From Periglandula ipomoeae IasaF13 (lineage: Eukaryota > Ascomycota > Sordariomycetes > Hypocreales > Clavicipitaceae): a stretch of DNA of 64,000 bases. The DNA lies in assembly GCA_000222875.2 (NCBI GenBank), contig AFRD01000127.1, positions 1 through 64,000 on the forward strand, in the 5' to 3' direction. Each line of letters begins with the position of its first letter. Within the stretch, counting starts at the first letter, position 1. Position numbers and translations under genes: made by a program. Below the pieces are notes generated by a model. That model was not told the origin of the DNA. It searched no databases and saw only the letters and a program-made list of their open reading frames with translations. Below, one piece after another: positions 38,701 through 44,723 of this stretch.

Positions 38701-41109
38701 ATGGGAGAGCCGGTTGGGGGACTACTGAAAGAGAGGCAGGATGCCGAGCCAATCATGCGGAGGATGAGCTCGGAATCAGACTTCAAGCGATCACCGACAC
38801 GAGGTCTGCCAGCCGTACAAGAGGTTCCTGAGGCTGAGGCAGTTGCGGCGCAATACAACTGGCCAACGCCCGACATGAACAGAGACAGCGGCTTTGCTCC
38901 AGGATCACCAAACCCACAAGCACATCGCAGTCTTACCTACCAAGATGAGCAGCAGAGAGACAGCGGCGTTCACACAGATGACTACAGGGATGGCAGGATT
39001 CACACGCCTGACGTGGCAACCGAGAAGAGGCTGCGACGTTCGCCGTTCGCAACTCCCGTCTTGCGAGAGCCCGATGCTGCCCTGGCAACTCCCGAACCAG
39101 AGAAAAAGAGCAAAAAGTCATCAAAGGGCTACGGAGACGTTGCATCACTGGGAGGGGCAGCAGCTGCCGCAACACTGGCAAGCAAAGCGGCAGACAAAGG
39201 AGCCACGAGCAGAGACACGACCGACGCAGCTGGACAACGCAGCGTGAGCGACAGCCCGTACGACTACGGCCACAAGCAACGGGCAGCCGCCGGGTCGTCC
39301 GAGTTGTCTGCCACGGCGACGGGGGCAGGCTCAGGACTGTCCCCCCGGCCCGAGCCCGCCGCGCGCCGGTCCGTGTCCAACAGCAGCCTCTCCCGCCAGC
39401 GCACGCCAGAGCCGCTCAAGTTGCGGCCTGAAAGTCCAGGCATCAGCGGCGTGCAAGGCATCCATCGCTCCACCCCAACCCCCCCACTTCGGCGCATCGA
39501 TAAGCGCATGAGCGGCGACCTCAGAGCTCTTCGTCAACAACGCAGCTCCAGCTCCACGCCCACTCAGGTCCTGCCGCCGCCCGTCGCCAACGAGAGTCGC
39601 GTCCGCGCCAAGGGCGACGACAGAGACATGGCCGATGTCTACGATGGCTACGGCGAGGGCCGTATTGGCTCCCCGCGCTCCCCCACCCGTCCGCATAGCA
39701 TGCGCCGCCGCCAGAGCATGCAAGTCCTCGAGCTCGAATCCAGAGTTGAGCAGCTCATCGCCGAGAATCGCCTCCTCACTGAGGCGCGCACACACGCCGA
39801 ACAGAACGTTAGTCAAAAGGCCGCAAGTGTCCTATCCGAGCGCGACGCCGAAATCGAGTCTCTCAAACAATCGCTGCAATTTTTGCAGAATGAGGTCAGC
39901 CGCTTGACAGAGGTCAACGAAGGTCTCACAAGCGCCAACGCAGAGTTGGCGAGCAAAGACAATGGTCGCTATGCCGACATGACCCGCGAGCTGGACGAAG
40001 CTCGCGGCGCTCACACAACTTTTACGCAATCTTTACAGGACAAGGACACCGAAATTGCGGATCTCCGCGCCCAGCTTGAGGAAGCCAAGGAGCAAATTCG
40101 CCAGATGCAACGCAAGATCCTTGAGTCCAAGGCTGGCGACTCCGACTTCCTTGATCTCAAAGACGAAGATTACTTTGACCATCGCTGCCAGCAGCTTTGT
40201 TCACATGTTCAACAATGGGTGCTGCGATTCTCCAAGTTCTCCGACATGCGCGCCTGTCGCCTCACCAGCGAGATCAACGACGAGAAAACTATTGATCGTC
40301 TAGACAACTCCGTCCTTGACGGGTCCGACGTCGACACGTACCTGAGGGACCGTGTCAAGCGTCGCGATATTTTCATGTCCATGACCATGACCATGATCTG
40401 GGAGTTTGTATTCACCAGATACCTGTTTGGCATGGACCGAGAGCAGCGCCAGAAACTCAAGTCCCTGGAGAAGCTGCTAACAGATGTCGGTCCCGTGCAG
40501 GCTGTTCGTCAATGGCGAGCAGTCACATTGACACTACTTTCCAAGAGAGCTAGCTTCAAGGATCAGCGCGACTTGGATACCGAAGCTGTGGTACAGGCCA
40601 TCTACCAGACTCTGTGCAAGATTCTGCCACCGCCATCGAACCTGGAAAACCAAATACAGTCACAGCTTCGTCGGGTCATGCGCGAAGCAGTAGAATTGTC
40701 CATCGAGATGCGCACACAGCGGGCTGAGTACATGATGCTTCCGCCTCTGCAGCCCGAGTACGACGCAGACGGCGAACTGGCGGCCACCGTTTCCTTTGAC
40801 GCTGCCATGATGAATGAACGCAGCGGTCATGTCAGCGCGACCAATGAAGAGCTCGAAGCTCAAAACGCTGTGGTCAGAATCGTTCTCTTTCCCCTCGTCG
40901 TCAAAAGGGGAGATGACAACGGTGTTGGCGAAGACAAGATTGTCGTTTGTCCCGCACAAGTCCTCATTGTCCGCGATGACAGACACAGACGACACGTCAC
41001 ACCATCTAGCGATGCTGGCGGTGCCTCCCTCGGCGCGCCCAGTCGCATCAGCGTCGTCACTGAAGCCATGGGACAACCCGAGGCCGAATACATGGAAGGC
41101 GGCATCTAG
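23758..41109 (+). CDS. lah: Giant lysine-repeat (involucrin-repeat) protein, candidate Woronin-body tether Leashin
   Basis: One uninterrupted ORF of 17,352 nt, 5,783 aa. An Arg/Ser-rich N-terminus carries FGNSSSSSVNSDLAYGTG (about residues 180-200), a motif I associate with fungal proteins annotated 'involucrin repeat protein'. Charged, disordered sequence follows. About 36 copies of an acidic-aromatic-poly-Lys unit fill residues ~1280-4725, with Ala-rich hydrophobic patches among them. Then come a Ser/Pro-rich stretch, a coiled coil (~5320-5465) and a folded C-terminal region of ~315 residues. From recalled literature, the Leashin (LAH) locus of Neurospora and Aspergillus encodes very large proteins with conserved ends and a non-conserved repetitive middle; LAH links Woronin bodies to the cortex or septal pore so that damaged hyphae are plugged. 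Size, architecture and single-ORF form fit the fused LAH type. The identification is inference; the ORF itself is certain. Confidence 0.65.
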   Translation: MMRDSRCRSPESSRRRKRDQRRDSRENLAFIPPQPMNMDTNMNMSMHTPTHYPEYYPSHPTPTATATTRTRAGDASDRDRGVYRDRGGDRHHQDRGQPWQQYQQQDRSVRQRAASDSSGSFSSSSVASSLLDISRHYPAKTRFGGIIGTFWKAPSERRVRRRRSGRAKKRRVLYFGNSSSSSVNSDLAYGTGYIPRSKSREFNNKNRATSGGYPVQDSRDKDRRSTKEYERSNVASASRPGGPKRDKTDEEILAIGRQVSDIARKQNEHDLRTSGRIKASGLTVAAAAVNEVRKKRRDTKTRGIGSSHPSHGPYSDSSDDSDWEDASDEEGGFSDAESALAYGSVVSHAFQPSRPSFNPAMSAAAGAVAGAGVASMAGRSGTSSRPAESLPARNSRKSSIVDPRLFGPQNFLRGMINTPCGFGEGQPVADHQFNKLRRAKTEPIYKGPARDVYPGPISEPNRFDVGAASGITAQQDLPYRSRPAPIPLQQPSPKAPVSSKVYQAEKLEEESKREPAKHTHTRSDETGLGLGVKLTGLAAAAAAAVALASDRKTKRESRREERRAERKDGLPETKDLVRDVERREKDSRRSTVDPTETRDRERDSKRRDREVESEVSRRSKRDSYSSKYPDERDHKRHSRHEEDETPRKRREKTADHYPEAESSRKSKRSDGDGDRDRDSKSEVSKSSRRDSRKYEDRDERRKDEQIADKSIEKYRSSTQTSVPDPFQFQVADGVLGTSLVSAATAPARPLTPAIVTVDREPNFGDEPPRVAQSETRLSRRDSFEIERMVEDYKKAARDAQQDAEPQRYDHDDRNRDTRDIYEEAKHSTAPIAAATVASAVAIEMARSRERHRDEDHSQSAKDPVQEEADRYYREMITAQKIAAEEQRSRSATPDKSIVNKYDDASQPSSFTIVTPPEMEEAKAKEVLYAVPDADVRIDNKIYPEELHKFQAFGRSSNIFTSRDPSCERERPVLNLVYPTPVPSRQPTPSLSRGTSEVGDRSDPGAQRRDRDQDRGKDEDKQKDRGKDKDKDKEKKKKSASKEDSVDDYVIGPKGELIKSAPSTVSSASKSVTWGENSTKSFEVERPESRGDTESAGGKNDSADKSRPRLDQASQWGMIAAAIAGSSSEPANEPDVKGSRSKKKASSDVGVGYRDRSGMDRDDFNDDAKSEPPIPGPKPVSPTAEKMPGGFSDDIEFAATLAAGLKDTGFDPNIVIDDPAYRRRYSPPRSSEPNGDGWNHSSFSDVVTDLTSKQKAVSEPGFFSEPIDMTKEDPTAATDDWEEALKRLSKKEKKKLEKEAKRKSMDANEPLIPQSSDTPAFEDFADSQLSKKEKKKLEKAKRQSMELTDPLPMETSSIAVAEFEDAPESQLSKERKKLEKAKRPSMELSDTLPLESSQTPEFEDAPESQLDKKEQRKRDKEVRADKKTLDDLTGYKDATRDDDTKTREIDDAEWEDSSKKKSKKSRKSRDFDDDTSSRVSARSDYPDDKSTIRVVEADEEWDTPKKSKSKSKRDSVGSEIISYSTTGSEVGDRDSSTKRSSKSKRRSGTEFDDYGDDPPDWKKDPWDNREVSSVVSESRGDERRRERRSKRSSLYDDDDAKSVASAPGSSRKSKRSSLYGDEELARSSVSLVGSTRRGKDKETDKSEKRSSGLFATLFKGNSNSKDDSKKLDKESFLDNAGTLGAGVGLATAAIVASSSRPNAAHASYEKELEARDEAKPSTSRSFDEFDPEIAPRAIKPAIDPKYGDLLPLPPSEPGSPKTTPEETPDLPALPDSRPDTRPEERSLKRDIYSHRRRKSAQETPTKSPSSTAIPISLRLGQRHGDVPSSPGNYRSPPSGSPVTTPNATRRTARISWDSSREFKPLYLLEHSRQGSAETIPQVDLPALPPSEPSEPPSRESPAPGFAELDASGEVANQGLSLDDLADVGLRINTDLAAAAPSQDIAGSQETTPKATVKPEFPSLPASQEATEAWTSAEADPVPVDSMSKDRSSYLLNSAPSSTKSNKTVASVGALESPPNSTPTKNLMVESALPDIAEDLTSADEHFSDALEGPHSDTFEEARDWIDDVQPSEPVDEPVRVVEATEQAAPVLPTPLPAEESEPEEWKSMSAKEKKKAKKARKSKDLSLASATAATAAATAIIAPVLTEEPVQNEDSSEPVQTEDVFELPKKGKKGKKGKKKSLPLEDDATEAPKTDPGTDDHPPGAAEAVEESKALADPLLADVEADKSLQDIDAPAAPLSDNKVEDKSLQQDMPVDTVQEAAAASKDEPIASNTENQDLQTSAELPQPDEFETTSKKSKKKKKKSKEAPTATPEEPPSAESGAAPTTDPIEQVEDLDKTIGLPSSTDAPVNVDVDAPTETPGTATPSTELATGGDPEEMWSAPLSKKDKKKKKKKTLQVEESLPVEPELPPTDSSEKYEAKETTTEPTAVAMVETPPTQRSSEPEAASEPVEADFAPVTSKGKKKKKKSSQVEEETLPAEESLPVVQEDQPQVEKEIKEPAATETPITDVVSISEEPAAIEEAPAISAPISTAQEPEEIREAEFATVSKSKKKKKSKQLDEPVSTVQEPEVPAAEESQPVVAESPVADSSVLPSEDVQEPAEAGESDFAPVTKGKKKKQKQKSIQLDEPSPAEKELTEPPANDVESQQPTADSTSIEEPSAPLQEPTEDDFAPVSKGKKKKKRQSAQFQDFVLGDTANDAPITAHDQFISALPTDPTLDPEPLTQEPTAIAQEPAEAAESDFAPVTSKSKKKKKKGPQLEENSFDSSKAAFESKEQSEAQKPETDLPIETTEVVVDQAPAAEQSIEPTEADFAPVTKSKKKKKDKRKSVQWEDSLPDPSSETTGASTPVVDASEEVKTAEPMSAEQPAKEQYEEQARTLETEISEPLFSQGDAPIEPTQDEATSSEPTQTEQTEIKPVDDAPAEDSWTESASSKKKSKKNKKKASQTNVWDLLEEKPVDTQVAESADVQLTKDGIEDIQGQPASEAISDTVVNDSEQAAEASASEKPPEATAEDEWSIPSTGKKSKKKKKGSQSASAPESETPKLAEKEAVEHMPLTEEPASIEEPQPSTEPDAAVAVETPIEEEWPQAVGKKNKKKKRQSLTAETSVEDQQPTESPAEPADTAVETPVASDNLEAVTTPAEDEWQQDTGKKGKKKKKRQSLTTEPVPEAVASSDLPAETSTLTEISNTAEPTPDATPLAADPEAEFEVPKKGKKNKKNSLAWDVDVVEAPTEPVLELPNVEQPIAANEDIKNEDTQTRETDTAPNVTDAVVPSGINDEDKLAEVDSPVKGVTDVPPQEPQDSKDPTQGSDAKGSGSPANDADFFTPVKLSKKDKKKKKKLAQEESRADTAVESTPEVQARGIDASAGSMSLSKESAETSPVPGEAIAVAQPGKSEANTEDAWGGFNPMQPEQDKGKNEAKISESHHLGKTEPTPADQSAIEPTHEAWSKPSAALDDEPADAAAANVVDQPRGFGALEAQEQEADSGKGGANDDEWEVGLSKKDKKKKKKGKALEMEADVSSKLAEETLVSEQPETIKGEDVTGDSWSEPVSKKDKKKKKKKAKQGSQYDDFPEQPILSQDADDSHHADARPEDEKADPLDLATTAQNTGHTDLSDAAQRDVTSGLPEKFIPDMVFDKAIMTESQAPMDQPENTESSVPIVQEDLNTAGESSVLPSGDSEVPVAKDQLADDEWSVPPTSKKDKKRKSQVDALPWDEPDPSTSEQTAKDTFVQGNDAALPDVPATIPDVNVERADDTGFGRSAGASASLPEAEKLAQDLGMEDASAPTIVPFPEPEALAGVERDSQQLQDDPANDSWRDVPQRKLSKKDKKKKKQQADMAQELVEEPKEISAEESAPTASADEPIEKPAVSEDPSAELEEWQPTKKSKKDKKKAAKTALAGTALAATAAAVSVVDAITPSNEEEDKYHADGADAPAQPKGSSSWADEMEDVDPLTTAEADSTTMQDPQQEDDFGFTTSAKSKKGKKGKNRSKDLSADDYPSPEATPAAEPLPIETAQDTAKESTQHTEITDESLPIETDAPAPVEAEDEWALPTKKKGKKGKKNKSSSGTMTPAEQPIATEVPTPDLAQETEQATNPAATTETDPLPVEAEVPKAIDVDDEWTMPVKTKGKRGKKSKSSGWTTPAEPTPVNESDQALSIELPVVEAETAPADPTPVIERDQVPKMAAPIVEAEVTIVESTPVPEPEAVVADLTPVPELGSTAAMVQEPLAQSADDIVVEPQPVNVEDEWAMPTKKKGKKSKSSSGAITPAEAAAPIVESEAAPEKADNSIAEPLPAPTDEGIATQDDTSATEPQPTIDENDISTRDDAFMIPLQRHETAEPLAEAMKVVAEPKEVEDAPAVADDEWALSSKKKNKKGKQGKSSSGVMTPVDETYVSEKQEQTPSKTMETLNTLDNTPKFLESFNPSMHPVDVQTEQESQAQDEPQAQKELAETSQFIAQSNNDNEEWDIPVKKKGKKGNKSKAGSGSMTPTTPLDTQLESTKGERPSALDEAFTATRVNEPSLASAVDIATSTEPINEDDEWALPDKKKKGKGKTSKSASVPTFDESVVPALTVGADESKDPDNFAMDMATSTREASSHASEANMPSTTLQETIHDNSTSEQGLGDATSASVATAADRSIETNEPTASVEATPDDTWAVPISKKSKKDKKRKSSQVLVLDSPRDEPVAHDELVLDLPENRDEQVAHDEWGDDFSVPKSKKKKGKQPSEPRAEPVTKTNAPESTVEAHTDKNTTSIDDVWGDDAVMSNKEDQQQGTLPRVISDPSPKDNNKNAPAPAESASAAGAIAGGVALLAEKFGGGKKKKTAKGKQKKILDKRQPQEDDLFDDPALWEGADKKGLNESKDAELHEDFWGGAAEDEKEVDEVREEIPKEAVEEAKAQVKEDAKREDKHEPKLDATSSREFKETLPTPMSGSFTESDGGWKETSRQGVPIDDEFTESPILGRGDSTPTIPKEPVGLLRRSAGMGEPVGGLLKERQDAEPIMRRMSSESDFKRSPTRGLPAVQEVPEAEAVAAQYNWPTPDMNRDSGFAPGSPNPQAHRSLTYQDEQQRDSGVHTDDYRDGRIHTPDVATEKRLRRSPFATPVLREPDAALATPEPEKKSKKSSKGYGDVASLGGAAAAATLASKAADKGATSRDTTDAAGQRSVSDSPYDYGHKQRAAAGSSELSATATGAGSGLSPRPEPAARRSVSNSSLSRQRTPEPLKLRPESPGISGVQGIHRSTPTPPLRRIDKRMSGDLRALRQQRSSSSTPTQVLPPPVANESRVRAKGDDRDMADVYDGYGEGRIGSPRSPTRPHSMRRRQSMQVLELESRVEQLIAENRLLTEARTHAEQNVSQKAASVLSERDAEIESLKQSLQFLQNEVSRLTEVNEGLTSANAELASKDNGRYADMTRELDEARGAHTTFTQSLQDKDTEIADLRAQLEEAKEQIRQMQRKILESKAGDSDFLDLKDEDYFDHRCQQLCSHVQQWVLRFSKFSDMRACRLTSEINDEKTIDRLDNSVLDGSDVDTYLRDRVKRRDIFMSMTMTMIWEFVFTRYLFGMDREQRQKLKSLEKLLTDVGPVQAVRQWRAVTLTLLSKRASFKDQRDLDTEAVVQAIYQTLCKILPPPSNLENQIQSQLRRVMREAVELSIEMRTQRAEYMMLPPLQPEYDADGELAATVSFDAAMMNERSGHVSATNEELEAQNAVVRIVLFPLVVKRGDDNGVGEDKIVVCPAQVLIVRDDRHRRHVTPSSDAGGASLGAPSRISVVTEAMGQPEAEYMEGGI
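27601..37940 (+). repeat. Array of ~36 degenerate lysine-rich coding repeats
   Basis: Each unit has two or three acidic residues, an aromatic (W or F), a short spacer often with Pro, and a run of K/KG/KD residues. The units are separated by roughly 40-120 residues of Glu/Pro/Ala/Thr-rich linker. Sub-families lie in blocks: LSKKEKKKLEK (27.6-28.0 kb), DFAPVTSKxKKKKKK (31.1-32.2 kb), SKKDKKKKKK (33.7-35.3 kb) and EWALPTKKKGKK...KSSSG-x-xTP (35.9-37.2 kb). Clustering of like units suggests local tandem duplication followed by divergence. Confidence 0.85.
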
Positions 41110-41846
41110 AGGATTTTTTTGCATCAATCATTCTAACGACATAAAATAGTCGTACAATGGTTCATGACTGCATATATGGCACAGCGTGGATTTTACAATT
41201 TTTGATATTCATTGTTTATTTTCATTCAAAACATGAAATAAACTGTTTTTTGGGTAGGGGAAACGGGACGGTTATAAAAGGGGATACAAGGGATGGCTCG
41301 GTCTCGGTTTTACTCAATTTTTCTTATGTTGTGTGCCTCGTTACGATATCCCGCGAGTTTTGACTCTTCTTTTCTTTCTTGTGTTTGTCAACTTATGATG
41401 TCTTCGATAGTGTGTTACTGGTTTTCTTTGTTTTATCTTTTGGGAATTCGGATTCGGCTTGGATAGATGCCATGCGACGCTTTGTATTTATTTGTAATTT
41501 AGCTGAGTCTTTTTTCCTTGGCTGTTGAGCCGGTATAATTTACTATGCTGATTCTTCTACATTTGTGCTTGATTGCGTGTGACAGGATTGATAGACAAGT
41601 GTTAATTGATAACTATGCCGTGAGCTCATTAGACTTCTACAATGCAGTGATTGTACCTGTATTTCGATATGTACTCGAGCAGATTTGGTACAAGCTGACT
41701 CTGTAAGCCTTCGTTCGCTCAACCTGGTTCACGAAGAAAGTGAGAAGTACTATGAAATGATATGTATTGGGGCGACCCCCTTCATTCAATGTACACAGGA
41801 CTATTTGCGCTACGATTATAAACAAATGGTATTGCCCTCTAACCTA
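41110..41846. other. Convergent 3' intergenic region
   Basis: AT-rich 3' flank between the giant gene and the minus-strand gene ending at 41847. No ORF of note; both terminators/poly(A) regions must fall here. Confidence 0.5.
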
Positions 41847-43841
41847 TCAAGACCGATCACTCGTCTTGTCAATCGTCGATCGCCAACCGTTCCACGCCAA
41901 AGCCGCACTCTTCGCCTCCTTCACACCATGCTTCTCAGCAACCATATTCAAGAGCCACTGCATTCGAGAAGTTCGACCTCGTTGACCTTTTTCCAGATCC
42001 CGACTAATCACCCCGACTACGTGTGCGAGAATCTGGGATGATATGCCGTGGCCCAGGGCACGCTGCTGGTTCACGCATCTTTGTACGTTCCGCAGGACTT
42101 GACGGTCGTTGAGGTGTTGGGCTTCGATGAACCATTGACCCATTTGGGTGAGAAGTTGTGTCTTGGCCTTGTTTTCCTCCCTCAGAAGTCGTTTGTTTTG
42201 GGCGATACTCCGTGGTGTGTAGGAGAGCTTAAGAACTTGCCATATCCGAGCAGAGTCGATCTCCGGGTCCTTGATAATGGCTTCAATGTATTTGGTCCAT
42301 GTGTGCCAGGACCACAAAGATTGGCGTGCTCGGTTGGCGCGGGACTTCATGTCAATCGAATCGTGCAACTCGAGAGCTTGTTTGTGATTGGCGCATGCTA
42401 GGGCAATTGCTTCGATTGTGTCTCTGCGGATTTTATGAACGGGTGGTGATGTGAGCACCTGGGTTGTCGATGAGAAGTCTCCAATGTCGGTCAGAATGGC
42501 GCAAGTTTCTTGTAGTGCAGTGTCCTTGCTGTTAGACTGTACAATATGGTCCATCAGCGTGGACCATCGCTGGTGCATGGAACTGTATGTCTTCTGGTAG
42601 AGTTGCTTGCGAGAATTGGCATCAAGCAATTGTACAGCACTGAGTCGTGCAACAAGGACTTGCCATCGTTGTATGCCGTTAAGTCGAAGGTCTGGGCCTA
42701 GACAAGTGCGGTACATGTTGACAAATTCATGGGTGCTCAGGTGCGCGTCGTAGGCTCTGATGATGAGCCACGCGAAACGCATTCGTTTCGCCTTCTCCGT
42801 CAGCCAGTCTTGTTGTGAGAGGAAGAGGTTCATGTCATGGTCAAGCTGACGTTGGTATTGAGAAGGCAACTGTTGGAGGGCCTGGCTGAACCTTGCTGCT
42901 CGATGTGACCATTGTGCAAAAATATTATGTCGACTGGCCAGTGCTGTGACTACTCTGCAAGACAAATCGCGGATCTGTCCGGGATTCAAGTGGTCTTTCA
43001 GCGACGCTGGTACGATATCCATTAACCGCCAGAAGAGTTGGACATCGTGTTGACTACCGTTCGTGGCGCATATCTTGTCGATAAAAGCTAGCCAGAGGTC
43101 CTCAGATATGGCATTTGGGTTCTTCGTGTTTGCATCGGCCATGGCATAGAGGATTCCGCGGCGAATCATGGCAGCGGCCTTATTGGCGATTGCGGCATGA
43201 GGGATATGGCTCTTTGATACTGAGTCGAACGGTTCCAAGGAAGCAAGGAGGTTTTCGACGGACAGATTCCCACGTTCAATCCTACGACGAAGGGACCTTT
43301 TGCAAATTTTCGCTGCGCTGTAAATTTTGCTCTCAAGCTCGCCATCGTTGCTAGCGTCTAGATCGAGAATGCTCGATCGGAGTAGTATAATTTCTTCCGG
43401 CAAGTATGCGGATGAGAACGGGGCTTGGAGTTTCTCTTCGGGTATCGAGATGGAGTTGTAGGAGGAGTCGAATGCTAGAGCTTCTGATTGAACCAATTCA
43501 GATCCTGATTCTGATGGAGGAACAGGGGTCGCAGTGAACGATCTATCGGTCGAGCCTTGGTTCTCGAGCCAGCTAAAAAAGCTATTGAAGAGCCCGGACA
43601 CGCTGAGCTGATCTTGCTTCTGTCTTCTGTGCTCCTGGCTGGTGGGCGCTTCCCATTGCAATGTACTGGGACCGACATCGAATTGCCAAATTGGAGGGAA
43701 GGGGTGCGATGTGGGCATCAGGCCCGTCATGTGTCGTTTCGAAGCTCTTCGGCGACTCTCGAGAGGTCCCGCGTGCGAATTGATTCGGCGACATGTTACC
43801 GCGATCGTCCTTTGGTATTGCTCAATGGCGTGTATGAGCAT
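41847..43841 (-). CDS. Hypothetical helical protein, probably mitochondrial
   Basis: Intronless. The open frame extends to 44066 but begins there with GTG and contains several upstream Met codons. I chose ATG at 43841 (664 aa) because the following ~40 residues (MLIHAIEQYQRTIAVTCRR, then SRRRASKRH) are basic, Ser/Arg-rich and nearly free of acidic residues, like a mitochondrial presequence, whereas the part before it has no such character. The body is mainly alpha-helical with many evenly spaced Leu/Ala/Trp positions, and the C-terminal half (NRARQSLWSWHTWTKYIEAI, then MQWLLNMVAEKHG) resembles helical-repeat (PPR-like) fungal mitochondrial RNA-processing proteins. I cannot name a family, so that function is only a suggestion. 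It diverges from the Tps2-like relic to its right. Confidence 0.75.
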   Translation of the reverse strand: MLIHAIEQYQRTIAVTCRRINSHAGPLESRRRASKRHMTGLMPTSHPFPPIWQFDVGPSTLQWEAPTSQEHRRQKQDQLSVSGLFNSFFSWLENQGSTDRSFTATPVPPSESGSELVQSEALAFDSSYNSISIPEEKLQAPFSSAYLPEEIILLRSSILDLDASNDGELESKIYSAAKICKRSLRRRIERGNLSVENLLASLEPFDSVSKSHIPHAAIANKAAAMIRRGILYAMADANTKNPNAISEDLWLAFIDKICATNGSQHDVQLFWRLMDIVPASLKDHLNPGQIRDLSCRVVTALASRHNIFAQWSHRAARFSQALQQLPSQYQRQLDHDMNLFLSQQDWLTEKAKRMRFAWLIIRAYDAHLSTHEFVNMYRTCLGPDLRLNGIQRWQVLVARLSAVQLLDANSRKQLYQKTYSSMHQRWSTLMDHIVQSNSKDTALQETCAILTDIGDFSSTTQVLTSPPVHKIRRDTIEAIALACANHKQALELHDSIDMKSRANRARQSLWSWHTWTKYIEAIIKDPEIDSARIWQVLKLSYTPRSIAQNKRLLREENKAKTQLLTQMGQWFIEAQHLNDRQVLRNVQRCVNQQRALGHGISSQILAHVVGVISRDLEKGQRGRTSRMQWLLNMVAEKHGVKEAKSAALAWNGWRSTIDKTSDRS

Positions 43842-44723
43842 CACGATGCAGAGCCACGTTGCGGCGTCAGAAACAGCCGTCGGGCAAACCAATCGGCTGG
43901 GATCGAATTGTTTTGCTGCTCTGCCTTGGAAGCAAGCTTGGATGGCTGGCAGACTGGTGCAAGCTGGTCCGTGCATGCCATCCGTCGGTAGCCGGCAAAG
44001 GTATAGTCCGGGACGCCACACATTGTCCTGCCGGGTTGCACTAGTCGCAGTTGCGCAGCCAGGCACCAGCTATTGGTCTGTTTGCCTGTTTCCACAATCC
44101 ATCTTTACAACCTGGCGCAGCTTACCTAGGTGAGCATCTGCAATAGGTAGGTGATGAGCTAAATATCTTGATTTTGTTCTCGCCGCGTTCCGAGATCGCT
44201 TGCCACGCGTTTCTGGTTCCTTGAAAAATCGGACAGGATCGATTTCGATGTGTTCGGTCCACTGCCAGTCGAGCATGGAGCCACATGCGTTGCCACATCG
44301 GAGGAAGTGGTCCGGAACAATAGCCTCAGCTGCGTTCATCTCTACGTCAGCTATGGGAAAATCACTTTGCGTGGTACAGAGTGGGTTATTGAACAAGTTT
44401 CTGATTTGATCATCTTGGGTTCTGTCAAATATGACATCACAGGTAGCCGGAGGTTTTTTATTAAAAATAACAAAACGTGCGCTCATCGAAACGGTCCAAA
44501 GTGCCCGGCATATTACAGTACTGTACTTTGTGACACAATGTTAGGTCGTTTTTAAACCGTCGATATTACGCACCATGCTTTCCATCCGCGTCTCAGAAAC
44601 TCAGACTTTGCAAAAGGGCTCTAAAAAGATATTGTTCAATCATTCAAAATGGTAGGTTATCCGTGGAAGTTTTCCGGTGTGATGCACGGTTCAGTCTTCA
44701 AGCTGGTCTAACTGTTGGTATGA
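43842..44723. other. Divergent intergenic region upstream of Tps2-like relic
   Basis: Promoter region of the minus-strand gene. It contains a TACCTAGGT palindrome and AGGTAGGT near 44126-44152. A short ORF from ATG 44575 ends at a GTAGGT donor, but its phase does not match the first recognisable Tps2-like exon, so the expected N-terminal exon of that gene was not found here. Confidence 0.5.

Noticed and set aside
43842..44066. N-terminal extension of the minus-strand helical protein to 44066.
   Set aside because: The extension starts with GTG and looks non-coding; a presequence-like start at 43841 fits better.
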